Part shown: piece by piece, positions 54,306-64,000 of the stretch
How positions within the stretch are numbered: the stretch's first letter is position 1
Layout of the letters: each line of letters starts with the position of its first letter
Assembly (NCBI GenBank): GCA_003194525.1
Contig: NBIV01000053.1
Location: 1-64,000 of the forward strand
Origin: Gracilariopsis chorda
Taxonomy: Eukaryota; Rhodophyta; Florideophyceae; Gracilariales; Gracilariaceae
Length of the DNA stretch: 64,000 nt
Direction of reading: 5' to 3'
Made by a program: the position numbers and the translations under genes
Notes under the pieces: generated by a model
Told to the model about the DNA's origin: nothing
Databases searched by the model: none
The model's input: only the letters and a program-made list of their open reading frames with translations

Positions 54306-54750
54306 AAGTTTCTGCTCAGAGGTCCAAATCAAATGCATTCCGCATCGCCGCCGTATATGTTGGAGAGATAGTTTGCAAGGCCCGAAGCAAATGCAAAACC
54401 TCGACTACCTTTCGTACTTTGAAAAAGTTCGGTTGTATCGCACGCTTCCAGCCCGCGTGCTTAACCAATACGACGGACACAGCACTCAGGTCCCCACAGA
54501 CGACTGAGATCCGCCCATGTAAGTGGTAGAGCGCACGGAAGACGAGCAGTGCGTTGCAAGGATCAGAGATGTTTCACCGTCGGACATTGAGCTCTTTGCT
54601 CTGCGCTTGCTGCTCTTGAATCACGGCTAGAGCTATTATGAAGACGCAAGGACTTTCAACGGACAGCAGTATGGAACGTATCGTGAAACTGCGATTGTAA
54701 GCGGACTGCTGGCGGACGGATCCGAGTTTTATATTGCATTTCAAGAAGCA

Positions 54751-57113
54751 GTGCAGATATACAGCACGCCCTCCAAGCTACGATGTCTGGTTGTCACACT
54801 ATACCAACAAGGCGCAGACCCAGAAAAAATAGCCGTCGAAAACTGGGGGGAACTATGTAGCGACATACATACGGGAGATGAGCAGCAGCGAAAGCAAGAA
54901 CTTTACCGACGTGTGGTGGAGATAGCGGACCGGCACGGTGGGCGACTGCTTGGCGATCACAGCTTCTTCTCCCAGCACCTACAGCAGAACCATGCAGCAT
55001 TGAATGAGGCGAATCTAGCTACAACATCTCGAAACGCGCGAGTGGTGCGAAATTCATCAACTTTGCAGTCAAGGTACGCCACCTTAAAACCTAGCCAAAG
55101 ACATGTCATTGACAGCGTCATTGGTGCATCGCAATAACCAAAAACGCTGCAGGAGCGAACAAGCACTCCCGGAAACGTGTTCTTTGTGCAAGGATCCGCA
55201 GGAACTGGAAAGACATACGTGCTCAACTTCCTTCGTGATATCGCTGATTCGGAAGGAATGCTCACCGAAATCACTGCTACAACAGGCATTGCAGCATCTT
55301 CGTACGAAGGCGGCTGCACTTTACATACCCTGCTCAGACTGGGTGTAGCTGATAGGGACAGCACAAGCAGCACTACAGCCACTTTGTCAAAGTACCGTCC
55401 ACGATCTCAACGTGCAGAACTGCTACGTGAAGTAAAGGTGATCGTCTTGGATTTCCATGATCTCACGAAAGCTCTTTGAACTCATGGATGCGTTGCTCAA
55501 AGATCCTTGCTGCGGTGGAATGGAAAACCCGCCTCCGTTTGGGGGCTTGACCATCGTTTATCCGGCGACTATTCCCAGCTGCTTCCAGTGGTGCCGCAGG
55601 TGTACATGGAGGCCGAGCCAATTGGAAATGTGATACAAGTGTACACAAAATTTCTCAACGAATTGCCGTGGAAGAGTGATCTGTGGACATTATGCTCGGT
55701 TCAAGTGCTGGACCTCAACGAACAAGTACACCAAGCCAATGATCCGGCATTTGCGTCACTGTTACGTTCCATTGCACGCAACAAAATTGTAGGAGAATGA
55801 CCATTGGGCATGTAGAGTGGTGAGGTAGCCAAAGGTCCGGGCTGGCAGAGGTAAGACCATTGCTGGCCTAAATATCCCACGTGGCCAAGCTGAGTGCCGA
55901 GGCAGGGGATACCAGGGGACTGTGAGAGTGCCAAGGCACTGTGGCCTCAAGTTTTATTATGCAGCTACTTTTACGTAATTTTTAGGATAGTTTCCGGAGG
56001 TCAGAGCGCCTCGCCAGCTATATAGCTTGGCTTGAGTGCCGCCGATCTCCGAAGAGTAAAGGCAAGCACCCTCACCGTCTTTTTGCCACCATATGCAGCC
56101 AGTAGGACTCCAAAGGCTTCCAAGCCATCGCTACCGTTCTCCCGACCTGTAGAGACTTGAGATAGCGCCCGCCCGTTGCGCCTCGCTGCCAATTGGTGCC
56201 CGCGTCACTAGTAGACCCAGTGGATTGTCACCCCAGTGGCTGGCTCTCTGCCGCTACTACCCCCTAGTAGAATACTACCCCAGTTGGCCAAAGGACGTAG
56301 TATTCCACTACAACAATATCCAACAACGCTCCACTACCACTCAGATTTACCGGTGGCATGCAAACCACCTACCAATTCCTGTGGAAACGGCTGACAACAC
56401 GACACGAGGAGGATGTGGATCTCAGCAGAATGCTCATTGCCTCCACAAACCATTTGATCGACGAACATAATGCAGCAGCGCTAGATATGCTTTCTGGTGA
56501 TTGCTTCACTCTTCCGTCAGTGACAACCGTGTAACCTGATCGTGGACAAACCCCACAGTCTGACATCGCCAGTTCTATCGTCCCCGAGTTTGCATATCGG
56601 TATGCGCCTACTAGAGTATCGCCTCATAACTTGGAATTGAAGATCGGTGTGGGAGTTATGGTCATTCAGAACGTGCTGCATCCCGCTGAGGTCAGCGAAA
56701 AGCTTTACGTAGTCGTGCGTGTGGATCAATTTACGATGCAGGTGGCTCGATTCGACGAGAACGGACTTGTGCTGGAATGACAGCTCCTGAATCGTGTCGA
56801 TTTCGCCTTTTCTCTCGCAGACATTCGCATGATTCAAAGGCAGTTCCCCATTCGTCTTGCGTTTGAAGCTACAGTTCACAAAGGACAGGGAACAACCTTG
56901 GATGGCTTGGTTGTGGATGTACGATCCAACGTCTTCTACGCCGATCAGTTGTATGTCGCATTGTCGCGCGTTCGAAGGAACGACCATGTGCTACTCCTGC
57001 ATGACCCTCTGATTACATCCACAAATGTGCACACAATTCATCCCATGCCTGTGGCCATCGCCAACCCAGTGCTGCCTGAAGCCATCCACTTCTGCATCCC
57101 TCCCCAACCGTAA
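54751..57113 (+). pseudogene. Helitron B Pif1-like helicase, interrupted by an insertion
   Basis: 54751-55137 carries the linker (IADRHGGRLLGDHSFFSQHL). 55177-55479 carries Walker A GSAGTGKTYVLNFL and TATTGIAASSYEGG. 55507-55800 carries GDYSQLLPVVP and LNEQVHQANDPAFASLL. After an unrelated insertion (about 55811-56312) the helicase resumes near 56330 (QTTYQFLWKRL, LIASTNHLIDEHN). It finishes at 56829-57113 with IRLAFEATVHKGQGTTLDGL and LYVALSRVRRNDHVLLLH. The motifs follow the order of Helitron A and of Pif1-type helicases. Frame changes and stops make it non-functional as it stands. Confidence 0.8.
55811..56312. mobile_element. Unclassified ~0.5-kb insertion inside the helicase
   Basis: Comparison with Helitron A shows helicase sequence up to about 55810 and again from about 56313-56330, with roughly 500 unrelated bases between. 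The insert starts tgtagagtgg and ends ttccactaca, a TG...CA and inverted-repeat style typical of a solo LTR. A reading with a short gta duplication is equally possible. No internal ORF is recognised. Confidence 0.45.
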
Positions 57114-57228
57114 TCGTATTTCTTGCGTTCTTAACTCACTGAAGTAAACTCCTTGCTTTTCTGCTTTTGCTTTCTTTTGCTTTCTTCACCCATTTTTTCT
57201 TCTCACCGCTGTTTATGAATCCTCCACC

Positions 57229-57262
57229 GCGGCGCGAAGCGCCGCCCGCGGCTGAAAGCAGC
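57229..57262 (+). terminator. Helitron B 3' double hairpin
   Basis: gcggcgcgaagcgccgc (57229-57245, perfect 7-bp stem, GAA loop, GCGAAGC apex) and gcggctgaaagcagc (57248-57262, one mismatch) lie just before the CTTG end at 57268-57271. Confidence 0.75.
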
Positions 57263-57305
57263 TTTTTCTTGTCTCAACCCCACCTCGTACTATAATGATT
57301 TACAC

Positions 57306-57790
57306 ATGTATGAGGGGGGTGTTGTTGACTGACGGGAGGCGTTGCGCCAAAAAATTCCCTTGCACGCCCCCTTCAGTGCATGCAATTTTCACGCGTCCCC
57401 GACAACCAAAAAATTCAGCAGCAGCAGCACAAGCAAAGCCCAGAGCTCATTGGCTGCTGCTGCATGTTGACTGCCGCAGCTGCTACGTGGCTGGCGCTGC
57501 AGCAGTGCCAGCCACACCGCTGCACAGTGGCTGGAACTGCAGTCATTTTGGCGGGGCCAGCCAATTACAATCTACTGTACTCTATATACACAACTGCAGT
57601 GCCAGCCAATCAGCAACGCGCGAGCACTCAACTGCAACTCTATTCCTTAATCACTCTCGGCGCCGCAGTCCTCATTGGTTTGCAGGCCGTTTGCGTGCGA
57701 TAGCTAGCATAAGCAGCCTCCAGATCCCCCAAAGCCACCCTTACTCAGCGGGGCGCAGCGCTGCCCGCGGCCGAAGGCCGCTTCTACTTG
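57306..57790 (+). mobile_element. Short non-autonomous Helitron C
   Basis: It starts atgtatgagggg (57306) like Helitron D, continues with gttgactgacgggaggcg and GCA-rich sequence, and carries actgcagtgccagccaat (57593-57610). It ends with a hairpin gcggccgaaggccgc (57767-57781), an imperfect GC stem before it (57748-57769), and terminal CTTG at 57787-57790. It lies only 34 bp after the end of Helitron B in the same orientation, and its end forms the apparent C-terminus of a minus-strand ORF. No coding capacity. Confidence 0.7.
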
Positions 57791-58214
57791 TAAGCAAATC
57801 ATTAAAAGTGGGGGTGTTGAGATAGAAGAATCTCCACTGGAGGTGAGGGAACATTCGCCAACAGCGCGAGGCTTTTCTTGGTGCAGATCGTGTGCTTTGC
57901 TCCTCTACGGAACGCAACGCGACCTCAAAAGCGCGATAGATATCTAAATCGCTTTGAATCTGAAGGTTACAGCGTCGCAAGTTGGTTTGTACTTCGCGTT
58001 GGTGGATGCCTGAGAAGAAACTGCCATAGTGAAGACACATAAATCCAGAGAAACGGTTTGGAAGTAAAACGCCATTTGAGACTCTGAATCGCAAAATGGA
58101 TGATGCCAAGCAAATGGTGAGGGCATTGTATCGTGGTGAGCACACTGGGCTAAAAGTAGAGCAAGCGCACACGAAATGTGATAAAAAGTGCTTTAAAGTA
58201 TACCTTAGCACCAT
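57791..58214 (-). CDS. Hypothetical protein fragment truncated by Helitron C
   Basis: The minus-strand frame from 58214 reads as protein, with IHQREVQTNLRRCNLQIQSD, IYRAFEVALRSVEEQS and WRMFPHLQWRFFYLNTPTF. It then runs into the hairpin sequence of Helitron C, so its open end (to 57741) is not native. On the far side of the whole Helitron block, the minus strand just beyond Helitron D (37724 downward) offers a frame NLPKDFSDNEQVDPLEYINN, which could be the displaced C-terminus; that link is only a suggestion. No family is recognised. Confidence 0.35.
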
Positions 58215-60369
58215 TGTAAGCCGTACATTGAAGTACCTGAATGCAACTGAAGTTGTTGTGAAGCTTGGGGCAAAAACATTTTTTTACCTGCTTGTGTCTA
58301 GAGATAATTGTACACCCTGGAGAAGAATATATCAAAGGTCTGCGTCCATATTCAATTCGAAACATCCCAAGGCAAAGATATCCCAAAGTGGGATCTTTTA
58401 ATTTTATATCACACTTGAGTAAGAATTTTCAGGTTGCGAGGATTGTAAAGCGTCATCTTTGACAGCTTGACGCTCCACATCAATTGGAAAAGCAAGGAAG
58501 AATTATGAAACTTAGTAAACTCCAGAGTTCCCAAACAATGGTGTTCTTGAAATATTCAAAATGACTTTGTGGAGCAACTTCTTTGCACGAAACATTCTCC
58601 AAAGTTACTTGCAACCTTGCTCTTTTATGATATAGGGTAAAAAACAGAGCCTTCTCTACCAAAAGTTGTTCGATGGTAAACTTCAGGTCATGAATGGATA
58701 TAACTATGGATTTGATACCAGGAACCGGTAAACCAGACTATACGTGTGGTGTAAGAACCACTTACCGCAATGTTCTTTTGCAATGATAATTCGGAGGTCA
58801 GAAAAAGGAAAGAAAAACGACTAACAAAACCGAAAAAGACCCGATAGGTTCTGTGTTAATCCAAAAGAGACACTACGTTAGATTCGGTGCTTATCCAGCC
58901 AGCGATGCAATCCTCAATACTAAGTCGAACAAGTATCTGTCTAAGTGGTAATAAAAGTATCTATAACAGTGATAGCAGATATAAGCTGGACGGAACAATC
59001 AGTTCCAACAGATAAAAGGTCACAAAGGACACTTTGTGAGTTGATATAATGCAACTAGTCATGTTAAGAATCCAGAAGAAGCTGGAGACATTGCAAATGC
59101 GATGAACTCAGAGCCATGTTACAGCTTACCTTAGCTACAGTGTTTAATGTCAAAGCCATTAGCCCGTTATCACTATTGGGAAGTAATAAACGATGGGGAC
59201 TGGGTACAACAGTGCAAAATGTTCTGGCTCCATAACATGTGTCCCCAGGCGGCACGGCCGGCTACGGCGGCCACAAAACACGTTTGTTTCACATTAGCAA
59301 TAATTGAAAGCTTGCACGCTTGTCAGGCGTCCATGTGTTCCAGGTATCATATACTTCACCTGTAAAGGTACCAAAAAACTGAATAAAGCTACACTGAATT
59401 CCACTTAAAATTCCAACGGTCCACTCATAACTGAATTGAGCCGATGCCTTGTTGACGATTCACTTCGCTCAGAAGACCTGCGAATAGGGATTGCGCTACA
59501 TGCTCTAACAGCAGACGACTGTTTAGAGAGATATCTAGAATCTGCGTATGACTTCATGGGACTAGAATTCTTTGCAAGGCCTAGCACTACAGTAAATGCG
59601 GCACCAAACAAAGAAGTTTGGTGATATCGACCGGTTTTAGAGAACGTAAAATCGGACGAGTGACGCAAAGCGGGACAATTCTTGTCCGTTCAAGACTGTT
59701 CTTAGTATGTGTCCTACTGCACCATTCCAAGCCGTAGAGAAGAACGAGATCAAACACTGCACGCTACCGAGAAAAGAATCACCGCCCAGGAAAGCGCTGA
59801 CCAAAAGACTGCCAGCAATGAATAGATCTTTACTGTCGGCACAATGAAGATGTCATATATTATATGCTATTGGTAAGGGCAGCGGTGCTTAGTGGTTCTA
59901 GTTGTCCCAAAATGTCAGAAAAACATTGACGTCTACAGGAAGACATAAGGAGGGGTTTTAAACTGCACTCGGAGAGGTTTGTAGATGTGCGTTGGATTGG
60001 CGTATCCACATCTGAGTGACTAATTGTGTATGAAATCATGCGTGCTATCTGATGTAGTGCTGATCGTTTTATCATAAAACTACCACATGTATATTCACAT
60101 GGACGTTTGATGTCGAAATGATTCCGAAAAGTCAAGCAATTCGACTTGTAAGCAATTTCCCTAACTGTTTTACATCATTAAGACATCCAGCGCGAATGCG
60201 GATGTACAAGTGACATTATGATGATAGAAGATAATTACTACTTAGGATAGTACGTGTGATTTCCTACGCGAAAAGTCACTCACATGTGTGCACGCCCATC
60301 CAACTCACATCCACAGATTTCTCTTGGGCATATGAGGATGAAATACACGTACATTTTACAACGGAATCG
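58215..60369. other. Unrecognised, mostly non-coding stretch
   Basis: Only short frames occur. The most protein-like is 59436-59624 on the plus strand (LHALTADDCLERYLESAYDF), which could be a remnant of an element but has no partner nearby. AT-rich, with no repeat pair or RNA gene recognised. Confidence 0.35.
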
Positions 60370-62640
60370 AGGAGAAAGACGTGGATGCACAGATAAATTG
60401 GGCTACTCATACTATAAAGAGGTTTGAGGAGGACGTCGCTTCATCCTCCATACTGACCATGATCCATCCGCTTGATGCATTCAAAGGCGAAGCTCAGCAG
60501 ACGTCAGTGTCGCTGGCTCGACGAAATCCAGAAACATACCTTCGACGTCTGCCGCCTCCCAGGAAAGCCCAACATATTCTCCGATGCACTAAGCCGCAGA
60601 CCAGACCACACCCTGCATCTGCACTCGCTCAACATCCACCTCCCCGATCTCCGTGATCGCGTTTTTGCACTGTATGCAAACGATCTCCTTGCCCGAGATG
60701 TCTTGTCTCTCAGAATTCATCACGCCCCCACGCCCCGCAGCACAAAAACCCACCGTAGCCCCAACCTTACTGTCTCCCATGCTCTCGTTTAGTAGATAAG
60801 AGCCGGCTTCTTTCGCCTGTATATCCCGGAGGGATCTTTACGTGCCGAACTTACTCGCTATTTCCCCAGTGTTGGTTACACTCGGGTCGACAACACTTTC
60901 TTCTGCACCGCCCGTAGTGTCCACTGGCCACACATGTACTCTCATATCCCGCGTTTTTTCCATACCTTTCGGGACTTGCAGTCCAATAAATCAGTATACA
61001 AACCACGACAAGGACTTCTGCAGCCGCTCCCTGTCCCATACCGTTGCTTGGAAGTAGCGGCATTCGACTTTCTAACCGAGCTTCCCGTCTCTTGAAGTGC
61101 AATGCCTTCCGGAAGAGATTCTTGGTACTTGGTTGATTTCCAGAATGTTTTGGTAGTGTAGTCATTGCATGAACTACAACCACTAATAAGGGATTTGACA
61201 CGTGAGACACGAAAGAGTCAATTTGCGGTTGGCCACAGTAGTTAGCATAAACCACCAAATTGGAGTAGTTTAGTTAATTCTATTTGTTATTTTTACACCC
61301 CTTTCTGGGATGGTTAGTACTAAGTGCGCCGGCAAATTGCCGTCGCACCAGCAAATGCTCAGCAACAGGGGACCCCAACCTGAAAAATGGGCTCTAGACC
61401 TCCCCACCTTCGTGTGGTCTGTACCCCTCCTTGGATCGAAGCACCATAGCATACGTCAAGTGTAACGCCCTTGCCTATTTAGATGATTTGGATTTTCGGA
61501 TTGTTATTCCAACTGTCTTGGTGTTTGCCTTTTATAACGTTTATTTACCAACACTGCCGTTCGTCTTCATCACTACACTCGTGACTAACCTCCCCCTCAT
61601 ATTAACCTTTACAGTATGGCTTTTACACTACCCTCGGCTTTTGTTTCTGCGTGCCAGTAACGTAGAATCCTCACCCCTTTAGGGGACGACCACCCCTATA
61701 CACCGCTCCTGCAGATACCTGATTTTTCTCTCGATTTCCCTGCGCAAGTTCCGACGGGTGGCCTCAGCCTTACAACCCGACGTATTCGTGCCACACTTGG
61801 GAGGGCTTTACCCAAATGGGCTCATCTCTAACAAGAAAATATCCAGAACACCTTTTGGTGCACTCCCGCTTCCGGGCATTGCATCATATCTCTCTCTGTT
61901 TTTGAAGCCATCCTTGATATCGTGGAAAAACTGTTGAAGCAGTTGATCTTTATCCAAACTCGGAAGTCAGCTACTGCTAAGTAAACCGCGTTATAGTTCT
62001 TCTCCAACCTTATTTCCAAACATAGTGTACCCTGCACGCTCACCTGGGACCGATTTTTGAGGCCTCTCACAGAGTTGTTGAACGATCGAAGCAACATCTC
62101 TACCGCTGATAAACTGGAACCCAATCGGCAGTCCAAGAACATCATTCCCACTCTTTCCACTATTTTAAGGTCAACTGTCCAATCTGCACTTTCCGATTGG
62201 GACACGCTGGTACCTACCTTAAAATTTGAGCGCAATAGCTCACGCCATACTAGACCCCACCTCTCCCCATTTGAGGTCGCTCTTGGCTATATTTTACATA
62301 TTCCTGCTACCCGGACTTTCGAGCAATGCACCGAGCGTTCTCAGTCAGCATTGGAATACGTGGTGCAAAAGAGCCAAGCGATGGTCTCGGTTGCAAGGGA
62401 ACATCTAGCTAAAGCACACTCCGAACAGAAGTTTTACGCTGAACGTTCTCTGCGTGATGTGTCCTTCAACCCCGATGATCTGGTTTTCTTACGTGCAGAT
62501 AACCTTTCTCTATCTCGCTGCTCCACCCTTCCCAAAAATTGGCAGCCTCAGTTTGTTGGTCTCTTCCGTATTCATGAACACCTTGAACCCATCACATATC
62601 TTGTTCCAACGACGACATGATGAATCAGCCATTTTCAACC
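60370..62640 (+). mobile_element. Ty3/gypsy element 4 remnant (RNase H end and integrase), old
   Basis: Plus-strand pieces of a third Ty3 lineage. 60472-60792 has the RNase H-integrase junction (QCRWLDEIQKHTFDVCRLPG, KPNIFSDALSRRPDH). Around 60870-61090 lie integrase zinc-module and core pieces (VHWPHMYSYIPRFF; GLLQPLPVPYRCLE; AAFDFLTELPV). 62057-62620 has the integrase C-terminal part (LSDWDTLVPTL; LSPFEVALGY; AKAHSEQKFYAERSL; FNPDDLVFLRADN). RT and gag are absent and there are many breaks. A possible solo LTR lies between the two integrase parts. It is the oldest-looking Ty3 copy in the window. Confidence 0.75.
61461..61883 (+). repeat. Possible solo LTR inside element 4
   Basis: The stretch starts tgtaacgccc and ends gggcattgca, imperfect inverted TG...CA ends about 423 bp apart, and it lies between two parts of one integrase. 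The last 80 bp resemble the end of the element 1 LTR in layout (a gagggctttaccca segment followed about 70 bp later by gggcattgca; element 1 has gagggctctaccca and gggattgca). Target duplication is unclear (tcaag / tcata). Confidence 0.4.
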
Positions 62641-63165
62641 TCTATCAGTCGCGCGATGACAGATGATTCCAGCTCGGCACATCATTCTGTTCCATACTAC
62701 CCGTTTGTTGATATGGGGGCTGAGGAGTCCAATGACACGTATCCCGTCATGATAGCAACTACCGCACAAGATGCTAGCGATTGAATCCCTTCCAGAATCA
62801 GGGGGTTTGGGTGGTGAAAAGATTTATTAGTGCAATTGGAGGAAGTACTGCGTCGTATATCTGAAAATGAGACCACAACGGAAAACCAGCATACCAAGGC
62901 CAAGTATATTATCGCTAAGGCCCCCACTTTCGGTATACGCGTACCATTGGATGGCCTGGGGTTTACGACAAACTGCTGCCGTCTGAAAAACGTTGCTCCA
63001 CTGCACCTGCTTCTATCTTTAGTCAGAACCCGTCTGGAAAAACAAATTTCCTTCCTTGCGTTGTGTCAACTTAGTACTTTCTGTGGCGGTGCAGTGCTGA
63101 TTTAGGTACGTTTTGGGGGCGGTTTGGAAGTGAAAGATTGGACGGAGGCGGGGTTGAGGTCGGTA
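62641..63165. other. Unrecognised spacer
   Basis: A plus-strand frame 62830-63105 (LEEVLRRISENETTTENQHT) has no recognisable family. The stretch may hold the end of element 4. Confidence 0.3.
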
Positions 63166-63963
63166 TTAAGAGAGACCAGGAGGGTGTAGCGCGTACGGAA
63201 ACTGCACTCGTTTCAGCGCTCGTTCATACCACATCCGCGCGCGACGCAGGTTGGGTTTGATGGGCGGCTGGCCGTAGTGGTACAGTATGGCCATATTTAT
63301 TATGGTGCGAGGGTCCTGCGTAAGCGTGATGTAGCGTTTTTACAGAGCAACAGTGCGCATGGGGTCCGGGTTGGAGACCCTATCCGAGCCGAACTGGTAG
63401 GCGAACGAGAGCGAATACTCTGCAACCGGCGAATCAAAATGAGTGATGGCGCGTTCTAGAAGCTTCAAAGCGTAGTCGGGGTCATATTCCAACCTGCTGT
63501 TGTACAGCTCACGTTAGAGCAACAAGGTGGAGGCGTGCAGCGATTGCTGGGGCACGTAGAGCAGCGGGTGGTCGCTTCGAAAGCATTTGCGACACACTGA
63601 ACACGGAGCGCGAACGAGGGTGTGACGGAGAACTAGATCATGATGGGAAACGAGCAACAGCCATGAACGTGGTGTGATGTGTTTATCAGTTGCCTCTGTT
63701 GCTGCGGTGGTTGCACGTCCTGCCCAAAGTGCAACAGAGTTTGATCCAACGTGAGAGCTTGCGGCAAACGGGCAGTGGATCGAAACGAAGAGAGGCATGC
63801 CAGAAACTGTCCAGCTCGGGATGGTTGCGTAGCGCGAACTCCCGAGTGTGGCACAGGCTGCAACTGCTGTTGCTGCTGCAAGTAAACGCACCAGTTGGTG
63901 AGTTTGGCGCGCTGGAGCTGCAGTTGCAGGTGGCATCCGTGCGAAGACGGCCATTTGAAGCAT
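63166..63963 (-). pseudogene. Sel1-like-repeat protein remnant
   Basis: One minus-strand frame carries protein-like sequence interrupted by two in-frame TAA codons (63514-63516 and 63340-63342). Between and after them are Sel1/TPR-type repeats: DPDYALKLLERAITHF and AEYSLSFAYQFGSD, then DPRTIINMAILYHYGQPP and LRRARMWYERAL, with the A-x3-L-x2-Y-x2-G ... A-x2-W-Y-x-x-A pattern. Sel1 repeats form helical scaffolds in signalling and ER-quality-control proteins. Upstream residues (CSVCRKCFRSDHPLLYVPQQ) may be the same gene. The stop codons indicate a decayed host gene or sequencing errors. Confidence 0.5.
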
Positions 63964-64000
63964 TGTGGATATGCAGTGGGCACGGCCTTCGTCCAGAATG

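Larger units (their letters stand above)
38184..57271 (+). mobile_element. Helitron B (RepHel), split by Ty3 element 2
   Basis: The 3' end is clear: two hairpins (57229-57245 and 57248-57262) then tttttcttg ending at 57271. Coding runs from an N-terminal repeat protein (39189-39439 and 51210-51900), through a Cys/His-rich region and Rep (51927-54305), to the helicase (54751-57113). At the left, 38184-38640 resembles the start of Helitron C (gtatgag, ggaggcgttgcgcc, GCA-rich block) but lacks terminal hairpins, so I take it as the 5' end of B. Removing Ty3 element 2 (39440-51209) leaves about 7.3 kb. Several stops and frame changes and a roughly 0.5-kb insertion in the helicase show that it is decayed. 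The 5' limit is inferred. Confidence 0.7.

Noticed and set aside
31558-57781. GC hairpins as a CRISPR array or rho-independent terminators
   Set aside because: They occur in pairs at element ends, not as spaced direct repeats, and the sequence is eukaryotic. Helitron 3' ends explain them.
61431-61682. YLDD word in a plus-strand ORF as a reverse transcriptase
   Set aside because: The surrounding residues are hydrophobic and lack every other RT motif; the word is chance inside the LTR-like segment.
63166-63963. Alternative genetic code with reassigned stops
   Set aside because: TAA here, and TGA and TAG in Helitron A, all interrupt otherwise coherent frames, and intact frames elsewhere end at normal stops, so decay is simpler.

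Overview
The window is a eukaryotic, repeat-dominated stretch made almost wholly of nested and decaying transposable elements. Spliced-looking gene fragments, chromodomain-bearing Ty3/gypsy elements, Ty1/copia, RepHel Helitrons and a Tnp2/Plavaka-like transposase together suggest a fungus, most likely an early-diverging (chytrid-like) lineage. That placement is inference from element families only; I see no rRNA, tRNA or housekeeping gene that would settle it.

Layout. 1-1355 (minus): a frameshifted Tnp2/Plavaka-like transposase running off the left edge. About 1.9-12.3 kb (plus): Ty3 element 1, with gag, protease, RT-RNase H-integrase, a detached chromodomain ORF, a long antisense ORF and a 3' LTR; I find no 5' LTR. 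14.77-23.37 kb: a pair of inverted repeats that may be the ends of an older DNA transposon, enclosing Ty3 element 3 (15370-20878, minus), a different lineage whose two 405-bp LTRs look identical by eye. 23.4-28.8 kb: possible host gene fragments, mostly minus strand, unrecognised. 28.9-30.9 kb: Ty1/copia remnant. 31.55-36.45 kb (minus): Helitron A with Rep and Pif1-like helicase. 36.7-37.6 kb: 68-bp tandem repeats in front of a small gene. 37.7-38.2 kb: a short non-autonomous Helitron (D). 38.2-57.3 kb (plus): Helitron B, split by an insertion of Ty3 element 2 (39440-51209, minus) inside a tandem-repeat coding region. 57.3-57.8 kb: a second short Helitron (C) ending inside a minus-strand ORF. 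60.4-62.6 kb: an old Ty3 remnant (element 4) interrupted by a possible solo LTR. 63.17-63.96 kb (minus): a decayed Sel1-like-repeat gene.

Most interesting. Ty3 elements 1 and 2 are clearly separate copies of one family. Both carry, downstream of pol and on the opposite strand, a conserved long ORF of unknown function preceded by a TATA-like box just inside the 3' LTR. Both carry the chromodomain as a separate ORF about 0.4-0.5 kb beyond the integrase ORF rather than fused to it, and both carry three copies of the polypurine tract at matching places. The Helitrons share an unusual 3' end of two adjacent GC hairpins with GAA loops, seen four times in the window.

All domain calls are by eye from conserved motifs; no database search was run. 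LTR elements are described as fossils only.
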